Source of the DNA: Nocardioides sp. NBC_00368
Lineage (GTDB): Bacteria > Actinomycetota > Actinomycetes > Propionibacteriales > Nocardioidaceae
Length of the DNA: 64,000 nucleotides
NCBI RefSeq assembly: GCF_036090055.1
Contig: NZ_CP107970.1
Location: 808,501 to 872,500 of the forward strand
Direction: 5' to 3'
The notes beneath the pieces are model-generated. The model was not told the DNA's origin. It saw only the letters and a list, made by a program, of their open reading frames with translations, and searched no databases. Both the position numbers and the translations under genes were made by a program. Numbering within the stretch: position 1 is the stretch's first letter; every line of letters begins with the position of its first letter. Below are positions 16,699 to 24,824 of the stretch, one piece after another.

Positions 16699-17969
16699 GT
16701 GCAGATGTCGACGACCGGCCGGTGACCGATCCGGCGTCGCCGGACCCGATGCCCGACAACTCGCTGGGCGGGATCCTCCGCGCCTACCTGGCCAAGCTCA
16801 AGGGTGGTGAGGTCGGTTCGCTACCGGCGGTGCTGGGCCTGATCGCGCTGGTCGTGGTCTTCTCGGCGCTGCGTCCCGAGCAGTTCACCAACTCGTTCAA
16901 CTTCGCCAACCTGATCGGCCAGTCGGCCGGCGTGACCGTCCTCGCGATGGGCCTGGTCTTCGTGCTGCTGCTGGGCGAGATCGACCTCTCGGCGGGCTTC
17001 GCGGGCGGCACCTGCGCCGGCGTGCTCGGGGTGTTCCTGACCCGGCAGGAGTGGCCGCTTCTGCCGGCCCTGATCGCCGCGCTGCTCACCGGCGCGGTGA
17101 TCGGCCTGCTCATCGGGCTGCTGGTGGCCAGGCTCGGGATCCCGTCGTTCGTGGTCACCCTGGCCGCGTTCCTCGGCCTCCAGGGTGTGCTCCTGACGAT
17201 GATCGGCGAGGGCGGGACGATTCCCTACCGCAACGACTTCATCAACGGCCTCAACAACTCCAACCTCCCGGTCTGGCTCGGCTGGACGCTCGGCATCATC
17301 TGCATCGTGGGCTATGCGGCCTCGACGTACGTCGCCGACGCCCGGCGCCGCGCCAAGAACCTCACCGTGCAGCCCATCCTGCTGTGGGCGCTGAAGACCG
17401 GGCTGCTGACGGTTGTGGTGCTCGTGGTGGTCGGCTATCTCTCCGTCGAGCGCAGCCGCAACCCGGCGCTGACCTCGCTCAAGGGGGTGCCGGTCTCGCT
17501 GCTGGTGATCGTCGGTCTGCTGATCGTGCTCACCTTCATGCTGACCCGCACCGCCTGGGGCCGGCACGTCTACGCGGTCGGCGGCAACGCCGAGGCGGCG
17601 CGGAGGGCCGGGATCAACGTGTTCCGGGTGCGCCTGTCGTGCTTCATCCTGTGCTCCACGATGGCGGCGATGGCCGGCATCATGATCGCCAGCCGGACCA
17701 ACTCGGTGAACCCGAACACCGGTGGCGAGACGACCCTGCTGTACGCCGTGGGCGCCGCCGTCATCGGCGGCACCTCGCTCTTCGGCGGCAAGGGCCGGGT
17801 CATCGACGCCGTCATCGGTGGCACCGTGGTGGCCGTCATCGACAACGGCATGGGTCTGCTCGACCAGCCTCAGGGCACCGTCTGGATGGTCACCGGCCTG
17901 GTCCTGCTGGTCGCGGCCAGCGTCGACGCCATCTCCAGGCGCCGGGCCTCGGCCACGGGGCACGTGTAG
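16695..17969 (+). CDS. xylH: Sugar ABC transporter permease, XylH/RbsC type
   Basis: Branched-chain-transport-fold permease of 424 aa with about ten hydrophobic segments. The family landmark GEIDLSAGFAGGTC is near residue 95, the EAA-like cytoplasmic loop reads VGGNAEAARRAGINV, and GAAVIGGTSLFGGKG is the conserved late loop. A polar N-terminal tail of about 35 residues precedes the first helix. Its ATG is in an ATGA overlap with the ATPase and follows GAAGGAGG. The gene ends nine bases before a long imperfect palindrome that lies between it and the convergent bxlR. Confidence 0.92.
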   Translation: MSADVDDRPVTDPASPDPMPDNSLGGILRAYLAKLKGGEVGSLPAVLGLIALVVVFSALRPEQFTNSFNFANLIGQSAGVTVLAMGLVFVLLLGEIDLSAGFAGGTCAGVLGVFLTRQEWPLLPALIAALLTGAVIGLLIGLLVARLGIPSFVVTLAAFLGLQGVLLTMIGEGGTIPYRNDFINGLNNSNLPVWLGWTLGIICIVGYAASTYVADARRRAKNLTVQPILLWALKTGLLTVVVLVVVGYLSVERSRNPALTSLKGVPVSLLVIVGLLIVLTFMLTRTAWGRHVYAVGGNAEAARRAGINVFRVRLSCFILCSTMAAMAGIMIASRTNSVNPNTGGETTLLYAVGAAVIGGTSLFGGKGRVIDAVIGGTVVAVIDNGMGLLDQPQGTVWMVTGLVLLVAASVDAISRRRASATGHV

Positions 17970-17977
17970 CTGTCCTC

Positions 17978-18061
17978 GCCGAGACTGCAGAAGTGGCGGA
18001 CGAGACGACAGTTTCGTCCGCCACTTCTACATTCTCGGCCCGCCAGAACTACGGTTTCGGC
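17978..18061. repeat. Palindromic GCCGA-unit element at the xylH/bxlR junction, likely bidirectional terminator
   Basis: A 26-nt left arm (17978-18003) pairs with 18014-18039 around a 10-nt loop with two mismatches, giving a strong stem. A further 21-nt inverted unit at 18041-18061 (reading GCCGAAACCGTAG on the minus strand) contains the bxlR stop codon. Arms and unit start with GCCGA and belong to the same family as the nine-unit array between xylB and pgsA. The position between convergent stops fits a terminator. Confidence 0.7.
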
Positions 18062-19080
18062 GGGGCGGTGCTGCTGCGTACGACCAGCTCGGCGGGCAGC
18101 CGCAGGTGGCGCTCGGTCTGCTTGCCCTCGAGCAGCTCGAGCAGGAGCTCCAGCGCGGCCCTGCCCATCTCGTGGAGCGGCTGGGCGACGGTGGTGAGCG
18201 GGGGAGTGGCGTCGCGCGCCTCGGGTACGTTGTCGAAGCCGATCACCGAGAGGTCCTCGGGCACGCGCAGGCCGAGCGAGCCGGCGACCTCGATGACCTT
18301 GATGGCCGAGATGTCGTTGGCGGCGAAGATGGCGGTGGGCCGCTGGCCGGCCGGGAGCGAGAGCAGCTCGCGGGCCGGTGCCTCGGCGACCTCGGGGTGG
18401 TAGCCGCCCACCCGGATCAGGTCGATGGAGACGCTCAGGCCGGCCTCGTAGAGAGCCTCGCGGTAGCCCTGCTCGCGCAGGGCGGCGGAACGCAGATCGG
18501 GGCGGCCGCCGAGGAACCCGATGCGCTGGTGGCCGAGCCCGATCAGGTGGTCGACGGCGAGCCGGGCGCCGGTGACGTTGTCGGCGTCGACGGTCATCGG
18601 GCCGTCCGGTCCAGTGTGGGGGTCGATCGCGACGACCGGGATCGTGGTCTCGTCGGTGATGATCATCGAGGGGGTCACCACGATCGCCCCGTCGATCAGG
18701 GTGTGGCCGAGGCGGGAGAGCGAGCGGCGCTCCCAGCCGGTGTGGTTGTGGGCGCCGCTGCGGCCGGCATGCGCCAAGAGCTCATAGCCCGTGCCGTCCA
18801 GGGCCGCTGAGATGCCCTTGAGCAGCTCGGCCGAGTAGGGCTCGAACTCGGCCACGAGCACGCCGATGACGCCCGTCGACTTGCGGCGCAGGCTGGAGGC
18901 GATCAGGGACGACTGGTAGCCGAGCTGGTCGATGACCGCGAGGACCTTCTCGGCGGTCGCCTCGCTGACTCCGTAGCGCTCGTTGATCACCTTCGAGACG
19001 GTGGCCACCGAGACCCCTGCCTCCCGGGCCACATCCGTGATCGTCACCCGTCGGGGGCGGGGCTGGTCGAGCGTACTCAT
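18049..19080 (-). CDS. bxlR: LacI-family repressor of the xylobiose operon (BxlR-like)
   Basis: LacI/GalR regulator of 343 aa. The helix-turn-helix reads VTITDVAREAGVSVATVSKV near the N-terminus and a periplasmic-binding-like effector domain fills the rest. It is divergent from a binding-protein/two-permease/beta-xylosidase operon, the arrangement described in Streptomyces as bxlR-bxlEFGA, where xylobiose is the inducer. The ATG is preceded at seven bases by TACTGT on its strand, so the transcript is probably leaderless. A longer reading frame upstream would run through the operator. An 11-bp inverted repeat overlies its -35 region, indicating autoregulation. The last codons and stop lie inside a repeat unit shared with other intergenic sites. 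Confidence 0.9.
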   Translation of the reverse strand: MSTLDQPRPRRVTITDVAREAGVSVATVSKVINERYGVSEATAEKVLAVIDQLGYQSSLIASSLRRKSTGVIGVLVAEFEPYSAELLKGISAALDGTGYELLAHAGRSGAHNHTGWERRSLSRLGHTLIDGAIVVTPSMIITDETTIPVVAIDPHTGPDGPMTVDADNVTGARLAVDHLIGLGHQRIGFLGGRPDLRSAALREQGYREALYEAGLSVSIDLIRVGGYHPEVAEAPARELLSLPAGQRPTAIFAANDISAIKVIEVAGSLGLRVPEDLSVIGFDNVPEARDATPPLTTVAQPLHEMGRAALELLLELLEGKQTERHLRLPAELVVRSSTAPPKP

Positions 19081-19087
19081 GCCCCTG

Positions 19088-19093
19088 ACAGTA
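19088..19093 (-). promoter_or_regulatory. -10 box of leaderless bxlR promoter
   Basis: On the minus strand TACTGT ends seven bases before the bxlR ATG, placing the transcription start at the start codon. The 11-bp inverted repeat begins 15 bp further upstream, over the -35 zone. Confidence 0.5.
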
Positions 19094-19107
19094 GCCCACT
19101 CGGGGGA

Positions 19108-19142
19108 TTGTCGATAACCATCTACGAAAACGTTATCGACAA
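19108..19142. promoter_or_regulatory. BxlR operator: 11-bp perfect inverted repeat
   Basis: TTGTCGATAAC (19108-19118) and GTTATCGACAA (19132-19142) are perfect inverted copies separated by 13 bp. A LacI-like core GAAAACGTTATC with central CG spans 19126-19137. The block lies between the bxlR -10 and a TTGACA -35 for bxlE at 19146, so one complex could repress both directions. Confidence 0.65.
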
Positions 19143-19145
19143 CGA

Positions 19146-19175
19146 TTGACATCGGTGCCTGACAACCGCCATGCT
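19146..19175 (+). promoter_or_regulatory. Probable bxlE promoter
   Basis: TTGACA (19146-19151) is followed after 18 bp by CATGCT (19170-19175), a plausible sigma-70-type pair just downstream of the BxlR operator. The expected leader is about 55-60 nt. Confidence 0.45.
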
Positions 19176-19239
19176 CGACCCGACAATGTGGCGGCAGTCA
19201 CATCACCCCATCCAGAGCTGTGACGAAGAAGGTCCAAAG

Positions 19240-20529
19240 ATGTCGAGGAAGACACAGGCGCTCGCCGCGCTGTGCGCCGGATTGATGATTGCCGCCACCG
19301 GTTGTGGCGGCTCGGGCGACTCCGGTGGCGACGACAACACCATCACGTGGTGGCACAACTCCAACAACGACCCCGGCAAGGGGTACTACAAGCAGGTCGC
19401 GAAGGACTTCGAGAAGGCCAACCCCGGCGTCAAGGTCAAGGTCGAGGCCTTCGCGCACGAGGACATGCTCACCAAGCTCGACGCCGCGTTCCAGAGCGGT
19501 GACCCCGAGCAGATCCCGGACGTCTACATGGAGCGTGGCGGCGGCGAGCTCGCCGACCACGTCGAGGCGGGGCTGACCAAGGACCTGTCCGAGGACGCGG
19601 CCGAGGAGATCGACATGATCGGCGGCTCGGTCGCCGGCTGGCAGGTCGAGGACAAGACGTACGCACTGCCGTTCTCCATCGGCGTGGTCGGCTTCTGGTA
19701 CAACAAGGAGCTCTTCGCCAAGGCCGGCATCACCGCCGCGCCGACGACGATGGAGGACTTCTACGACGCCGTCGAGAAGCTCAAGGCCGCGAAGATCCAG
19801 CCGGTCTCGGTCGGCGCAAAGGACGCCTGGCCGGCCGCGCACTACTACTACTGGACCGCGGTCCGGGAGTGCTCCGAGGACGTGCTGACCTCGGCGGTCA
19901 AGAGCCTCGACTTCTCCGACCCCTGCTTCGAGAAGGCCGGCGACGACCTCGCCGACATCGTGGCCCAGAAGCCGTTCAACAACGGCTTCCTCTCCACCGG
20001 CGCCCAGGAGGGCCCGACCTCGGCCTCCGGTCTCCTCGCGACCGGCAAGGTCGCCATGGAGCTCGCCGGCCACTGGGAGCCCGGCGTGATGCAGGGCATC
20101 ACCGAGGACAAGAAGGGGCTCGGCGACAAGACCGGCTGGTTCGCCTTCCCGCAGATCGAGGGTGGCCAGGGCGACCCGGGCGCCCAGATGGGCGGCGGTG
20201 ACGCCTGGGCCGTCTCCGAGGGTGCCCCGGACGCCTCGGTCGACTTCGTCAAGCACCTCCTCTCCACCGACGTCCAGACGGGCTTCGCGGAGAACGGGAT
20301 GGGCCTGCCGACCAACCCCGACGCGACCGGCGCGCTGACCGACCCCGCCCTGGCCGACCTGATCAAGGTGCGCGACAGCGCGCCGTACGTCCAGCTCTAC
20401 TTCGACACCGCCTTCGGCCAGGCCGTCGGCGGCGCCATGAACGACGCGATCGTCAACGTGTTCGCCGGCAAGGGCACGGGGGCCGACATCGTCACGGCCA
20501 CCCAGGAAGCCGCGGACAAGGAAAAGTGA
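19240..20529 (+). CDS. bxlE: Xylobiose ABC transporter substrate-binding lipoprotein (BxlE-like)
   Basis: Family-1 extracellular solute-binding lipoprotein of 429 aa. The signal peptide ends at IAATGC with Cys22 as lipidated residue, then a Gly/Ser/Asp linker and NTITWWHNSNND, the usual first strand. The ATG follows AAGAAGG, and the residues of a longer in-frame extension have no signal-peptide character. It is the first gene of a four-gene operon divergent from a LacI regulator and ending in a cytoplasmic GH3 xylosidase. By analogy with the Streptomyces bxl system it should bind xylobiose and short xylo-oligosaccharides. Cello- or other beta-linked disaccharides are possible alternatives. 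Confidence 0.88.
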   Translation: MSRKTQALAALCAGLMIAATGCGGSGDSGGDDNTITWWHNSNNDPGKGYYKQVAKDFEKANPGVKVKVEAFAHEDMLTKLDAAFQSGDPEQIPDVYMERGGGELADHVEAGLTKDLSEDAAEEIDMIGGSVAGWQVEDKTYALPFSIGVVGFWYNKELFAKAGITAAPTTMEDFYDAVEKLKAAKIQPVSVGAKDAWPAAHYYYWTAVRECSEDVLTSAVKSLDFSDPCFEKAGDDLADIVAQKPFNNGFLSTGAQEGPTSASGLLATGKVAMELAGHWEPGVMQGITEDKKGLGDKTGWFAFPQIEGGQGDPGAQMGGGDAWAVSEGAPDASVDFVKHLLSTDVQTGFAENGMGLPTNPDATGALTDPALADLIKVRDSAPYVQLYFDTAFGQAVGGAMNDAIVNVFAGKGTGADIVTATQEAADKEK

Positions 20530-20538
20530 GCTGAGCCT

Positions 20539-21546
20539 GTGACACACGACGTGACCGAAGCCGCTCCCGCGGCGTCAGGGCACGCCACATCGGACGCCCG
20601 GCGTACAGGTGCTGTACGCCGGGCACCCGGCGGTCCCAGGAGGACCGGACTTCGTGGTGACGCCTGGCGCAAGCGCTTGGAGATCCTTGTCTTCGTAACC
20701 CCGGCGCTCGCGCTCATCGCGCTCTTCGTCGCCTGGCCCATCGTCACCGCGGTGCGTTTCTCGGTCTACGACTGGAAGGGCTTCGGTGACCTGACCGACT
20801 TCGTCGGCCTGGAGAACTACGTCGAGGTCCTCGGCGACGAGGTCTTCCGCAGCGCGGTCGGCCACAACATGGTCATCGTGGTGGGCTCGATCCTGCTCCA
20901 GCTCCCGCTGGGTGTGGCCATCGCCCTCCTGCTCAACCGCAAGATGCGCGGCCAGGGCCTGCTGCGCACGATCATCTTCGTGCCGTACGTGCTGGCCGAG
21001 GTCATCGCCGCCGTGGTCTGGCTCCAGCTGCTGCAGCCGCAGTACGGCTTCATCGACGCCTTCACCGCGCAGATCGGGCTCACCCCACCCGAGCAGGGCT
21101 GGCTGGGCACTCCGGAGTACGCGCTGTGGATCGTGCTCCTCGTGCTGACCTGGAAGTACCTCGGCCTCGCCGTGCTGCTCTTCCTGGCCGGCATGCAGGG
21201 CGTCTCGGAGGAGCTCCACGAGGCCGCCCAGCTCGACGGCGCCTCCTGGTGGCAGACGCAGTGGCGGATCACCATCCCGCTGCTGGGGCCCACCATGCGT
21301 ACCTGGGCCTTCCTGTCGATGATCGGCTCGATCCAGTGCTTCGACATGATCTGGGTGCTCACCCAGGGCGGTCCGGCCAACGCGACGGCCACCATGGCGA
21401 CGTACCTCATCGACGAGGGCACCAAGCGCCACAACTACGGCATCGCGGGTGCCGCCTCGGTGATCCTGTTCGTGATCGCCTTCGCGATGGCGCTCGCCTA
21501 CCAGGTCCTGATCCTGCGCCGCGACACCAAGGAGGACACGGTATGA
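20539..21546 (+). CDS. bxlF: ABC transporter permease (BxlF-like)
   Basis: MalF/UgpA-type permease of 335 aa. A long Arg/Pro-rich cytoplasmic N-terminus (about 45 residues) precedes six predicted membrane helices. The EAA loop reads ELHEAAQLDGASWWQTQWRITIP at about residues 225-247, the contact site for the ATPase. No ATPase gene is in the operon, as in many actinobacterial sugar importers that use a shared MsiK-like ATPase encoded elsewhere. The GTG start lies nine bases after the bxlE stop. A 27-bp perfect hairpin sits inside codons 20-28 and may limit permease relative to binding-protein synthesis. Confidence 0.92.
   Translation: MTHDVTEAAPAASGHATSDARRTGAVRRAPGGPRRTGLRGDAWRKRLEILVFVTPALALIALFVAWPIVTAVRFSVYDWKGFGDLTDFVGLENYVEVLGDEVFRSAVGHNMVIVVGSILLQLPLGVAIALLLNRKMRGQGLLRTIIFVPYVLAEVIAAVVWLQLLQPQYGFIDAFTAQIGLTPPEQGWLGTPEYALWIVLLVLTWKYLGLAVLLFLAGMQGVSEELHEAAQLDGASWWQTQWRITIPLLGPTMRTWAFLSMIGSIQCFDMIWVLTQGGPANATATMATYLIDEGTKRHNYGIAGAASVILFVIAFAMALAYQVLILRRDTKEDTV
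20597..20623. promoter_or_regulatory. 27-bp perfect hairpin inside the start of bxlF
   Basis: CCCGGCGTACAG (20597-20608) and CTGTACGCCGGG (20612-20623) pair around GTG. It lies 68 bases after the bxlE stop, within the non-conserved N-terminal tail of BxlF. A stable stem there could block 3' exonucleases and enrich binding-protein mRNA. Confidence 0.5.
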
Positions 21547-22391
21547 GCGTCACGGCCGATCTCACCCCACGCCGCCGCAGCGGCGGCAACCTGTGGGTCT
21601 ACCTGATCGCGCTGATCGTGGTCGCGATCACCGTCGGCCCGGTCCTCTACGGGGCGCTCGGCGGCTTCCGCACCAACGCCCAGCTCGCCGACAAGCCGGC
21701 CGGGCTGCCCGACCCGTGGGTGTGGAGCAACTACGCCGGGGTGCTGAGCAACCCGTCGTTCTGGCAGTACGCGCTCAACTCGACGATGATCGCGATCATC
21801 ACCACGGTGGTGACCGTCGTGTTCGGGCTGATGGCGGCGTACCCGTTGGCTCGCTACCAGTTCCGGGGGCGCGAGGCGCTGTTCATGGTCTTCGTCCTCG
21901 GCCTGCTCTTCCCGGCGGCCGTGGCGATCATCCCGCTGTTCATCATCATCACCCGCAACCTGCACATGGCGAACACCTGGTGGGGCGTGGCCCTGCCGCA
22001 GGCGGCGTTCGCGCTGCCGATGACGGTGGTCATCCTCCGGCCGTTCCTGATGGCGCTGCCCAAGGAGCTGGAGGAGGCGGCGCTGATGGACGGCGCCAGC
22101 AGGATCGGCGTCTTCTGGCGGGTCCTGATGCCGCTGTCGGCACCCGGGATGATCACCGTCGGGGTGCTGGCGTTCGTGACCTCCTGGAACGCCTATCTGC
22201 TTCCGCTGCTGCTGCTCCAGGACAAGATGCGCACCCTCCCGCTCGGCGTCGCCGACTTCTCCACCGAGCACTCCGCCGACACCGCCGGCGTCCTCGCCTT
22301 CACCACTCTCGCGATGATCCCCGCCCTCGTGCTCTTCCTCGCCTTCCAGCGCCGCCTCGTCAGCGGTCTGCAAGGCGCGGTCAAGGGCTAG
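21543..22391 (+). CDS. bxlG: ABC transporter permease (BxlG-like)
   Basis: MalG-type permease of 282 aa, the second membrane subunit of the xylobiose importer. Six hydrophobic segments are visible, and the EAA loop is ELEEAALMDGASRIGVFWRV at about residues 180-200. It starts in an ATGA overlap with bxlF, indicating coupled translation and equimolar permease subunits. Like its partner it must use an ATPase encoded elsewhere, since none lies in the operon; an MsiK-type multi-sugar ATPase is the usual solution in this phylum. Fourteen bases separate it from the xylosidase gene. Confidence 0.92.
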   Translation: MSVTADLTPRRRSGGNLWVYLIALIVVAITVGPVLYGALGGFRTNAQLADKPAGLPDPWVWSNYAGVLSNPSFWQYALNSTMIAIITTVVTVVFGLMAAYPLARYQFRGREALFMVFVLGLLFPAAVAIIPLFIIITRNLHMANTWWGVALPQAAFALPMTVVILRPFLMALPKELEEAALMDGASRIGVFWRVLMPLSAPGMITVGVLAFVTSWNAYLLPLLLLQDKMRTLPLGVADFSTEHSADTAGVLAFTTLAMIPALVLFLAFQRRLVSGLQGAVKG

Positions 22392-22405
22392 AACGGACAC
22401 CTCCT

Positions 22406-24817
22406 GTGACTGAACCAATGACTGACGCACCTCTGCCCGCCTGGCCGCGGGTCTCCGAGCGAGTGCGCGACCTGCACGCGCGGATGACCTTGGAGGAGAA
22501 GCTCGCCCAGATCGTGGGCTACTGGCTCGACCGTGGCGGCGACGTCGTCGCGCCGATGGCCAACGAGATGAGTCGCGACATCGATGGCGACGGCCGGCGC
22601 CTCTCCGAGATCACCGCCCACGGCCTGGGCCACTACACCCGGGTGTACGGCACCCGGCCGGTCGATCCCGCCGAGCGCGCCGCATGGCTGTGGGAGGAGC
22701 AGAGACGCCTGGTCTCGCAGACCCGGCTGGGGATCCCGGCGCTGGTCCACGAGGAGTGTCTCACCGGGCTGGCGGCCTGGCAGGCCGCGACCTTCCCGAC
22801 GCCGCTGGCCTGGGGAGCGAGCTTCGATCCCGAGGCCGTGGAGGAGATGGCACGGATGATCGGCGCCGACATGCGTGCCCTCGGTGTGCACCAGGGGCTC
22901 GCCCCGGTGCTCGACGTGATCCGCGACGCGCGCTGGGGCCGCTGCGAGGAGGCCATCGGCGAGGACCCGTATCTCGTCGGGACGGTCGCGACCGCGTACG
23001 TCCGCGGGCTGCAGTCCGCCGGCGTGCATGCCACGCTGAAGCACTTCGTCGCCTACTCGGGCTCGCGGGCCGGCCGCAACCATGCGCCCGTCTCCGCGGG
23101 ACCCCGTGAGATCGCCGACATCTATCTGCCGCCGTTCGAGATGGCGGTGCTGGATGGTGGAGCGAGGTCGGTGATGGCGTCCTACAACGACATCGACGGG
23201 GTGCCGCAGCACTCCTCGGTCGAGCACCTCACCACCCTGCTGCGCGAGACCTGGGGCTTCGACGGGGTCGTGGTCGCGGACTACTTCGGCGTGGCGTTCC
23301 TCGCGGTGATGCACGCCATCGCCGCCGACCGCGGGCGGGCCGCGGCGCTGGCCCTGGAGGCCGGTGTCGACGTGGAGCTGCCCAGCGGGGATGCCTATCT
23401 CGAGCCGCTCGCGGCGCTGATCCGCTCCGGGGAGGTCTCCGAGTCGCTCGTCGACCGGGCCGTGCTCCGGGCGCTGGCTCAGAAGGAGGAGCTCGGCCTG
23501 CTCGACTCGTCGTTCGTGGCGGGTCTGGAGGAGGGAGCGCCGGAGTCGATCGACCTGGACTCCCCGGCCCACCGCGCGCTGGCACGCCGGCTGGCCGAGG
23601 AGTCGGTGGTCCTGCTCAGCAACGACGGCGTGCTCCCGCTCGCGGGTGGCGCCGGCAAGGTGGCGGTCATCGGCCCCAACGCTGATCGTGCCGAAGCGCT
23701 GATGGGCTGCTACTCCTTCGTCAACCACGTGATGGCGAGCTATCCCGACGAGCCGTTCGGCATCGAGCTGCCCACGATCGCCGAGGCGATCCAAGCCGAG
23801 CTCGGCGGTGCCTCGGTCGAGGTCGTGACCGGATGTGACGTCGAGGGCTCGGACCGCTCCGGTTTCCCGGCCGCCGTCTCGGCGGCCGCCGAGGCCGATG
23901 TGGCGATCGTCGTCGTCGGCGACCAGGCCGGACTCTTCGGCCGCGGCACCGTGGGGGAGGGGAACGACTCCGAGTCCCTCGACCTTCCCGGGGTCCAGCG
24001 CGAGCTCGTCACCGAGATCGTCGCGACCGGGACACCGGTCGTGCTCGTGGTCGTCACCGGCAGGCCGTACGCCATCGGCTGGGCGCTCGAGGACGAGACT
24101 CGTCCCGCGGCCGTGCTGCAGGCGTTCTTCCCCGGCGAGGAGGGCGGGGCGGCGCTGGCCCGCATCGTCTCGGGCGCGGTCAACCCGTCGGGCCGGCTTC
24201 CGGTCTCGCTGCCGCGGGTCTCCGGCACCCAGCCCTACAGCTACCTGCAGCCCCTCCTGGGTGGCCCCTCGGAGGTCACCGCCACCGACCCGACGCCGGC
24301 ACGGCCGTTCGGCTTCGGCCTCTCCTACACCACCTTCGGCCACAGCGGGCTCTCGGCAGACCGCTCGGTCGCGGCCGGTGGCACCTTCGAGGTGGAGGTG
24401 ACGGTCACCAACCTCGGCGACGTCGCCGGGGTGGACGTGGTCCAGCTCTACGGCCGAGATCTGCTGGCCTCGGTGGTCCGGCCGGTCTCGCAGCTGCTCG
24501 GCTATCAGCGGGTCGCGCTGGAGCCGGGCGAGTCGGCGGTGGTGCGCTTCGAGGTGCCCACGACGCGGCTCGCCTTCACCGACCGGAGCCTCACCCGCGT
24601 CGTCGAGCCCGGCGACGTCGAGGTCTGGGTGGCCGCCTCGGCCGGCGAGAAGGTGGCGACCGCGGTCGCCGAGGGCATCGCCGAGCTCTCCGAGGTCGAG
24701 GCCGCCTCGGCCACCGCCGAGTCGGGCAGTGACAAGGTGCTGGTCACGATCACCGGAGACGTCCACCGCGTCGGCGCCGCCGACCGCCGGATCACGACGG
24801 CGACCGTCTCTCGCTAG
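22406..24817 (+). CDS. bxlA: Intracellular GH3 beta-xylosidase (BxlA-like)
   Basis: Glycoside hydrolase family 3 enzyme of 803 aa without a signal peptide, so it acts on imported xylobiose in the cytoplasm. The N-terminal barrel contains the substrate-binding Lys212-His213 pair (LKHFVAYSGS) and the nucleophile Asp292 in VVVADYFGV. The second alpha/beta domain follows (SVVLLSNDGVLPL), and a fibronectin-III-like C-terminal domain runs from about residue 650. A GTG start is assumed; an ATG four codons later is equally possible, as neither has a strong ribosome-binding site. It is the last gene of the operon and converges, with a 7-bp gap, on the ROK regulator gene. Beta-glucosidase activity is a possible side activity. 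Confidence 0.9.
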   Translation: MTEPMTDAPLPAWPRVSERVRDLHARMTLEEKLAQIVGYWLDRGGDVVAPMANEMSRDIDGDGRRLSEITAHGLGHYTRVYGTRPVDPAERAAWLWEEQRRLVSQTRLGIPALVHEECLTGLAAWQAATFPTPLAWGASFDPEAVEEMARMIGADMRALGVHQGLAPVLDVIRDARWGRCEEAIGEDPYLVGTVATAYVRGLQSAGVHATLKHFVAYSGSRAGRNHAPVSAGPREIADIYLPPFEMAVLDGGARSVMASYNDIDGVPQHSSVEHLTTLLRETWGFDGVVVADYFGVAFLAVMHAIAADRGRAAALALEAGVDVELPSGDAYLEPLAALIRSGEVSESLVDRAVLRALAQKEELGLLDSSFVAGLEEGAPESIDLDSPAHRALARRLAEESVVLLSNDGVLPLAGGAGKVAVIGPNADRAEALMGCYSFVNHVMASYPDEPFGIELPTIAEAIQAELGGASVEVVTGCDVEGSDRSGFPAAVSAAAEADVAIVVVGDQAGLFGRGTVGEGNDSESLDLPGVQRELVTEIVATGTPVVLVVVTGRPYAIGWALEDETRPAAVLQAFFPGEEGGAALARIVSGAVNPSGRLPVSLPRVSGTQPYSYLQPLLGGPSEVTATDPTPARPFGFGLSYTTFGHSGLSADRSVAAGGTFEVEVTVTNLGDVAGVDVVQLYGRDLLASVVRPVSQLLGYQRVALEPGESAVVRFEVPTTRLAFTDRSLTRVVEPGDVEVWVAASAGEKVATAVAEGIAELSEVEAASATAESGSDKVLVTITGDVHRVGAADRRITTATVSR

Positions 24818-24824
24818 TGGTGCC

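Noticed and set aside
21593..22405. N-terminal extension of the GH3 xylosidase
   Set aside because: It overlaps bxlG in another frame and is Arg/Gly/Ala-rich; the GH3 fold begins at about residue 10 of the chosen protein.
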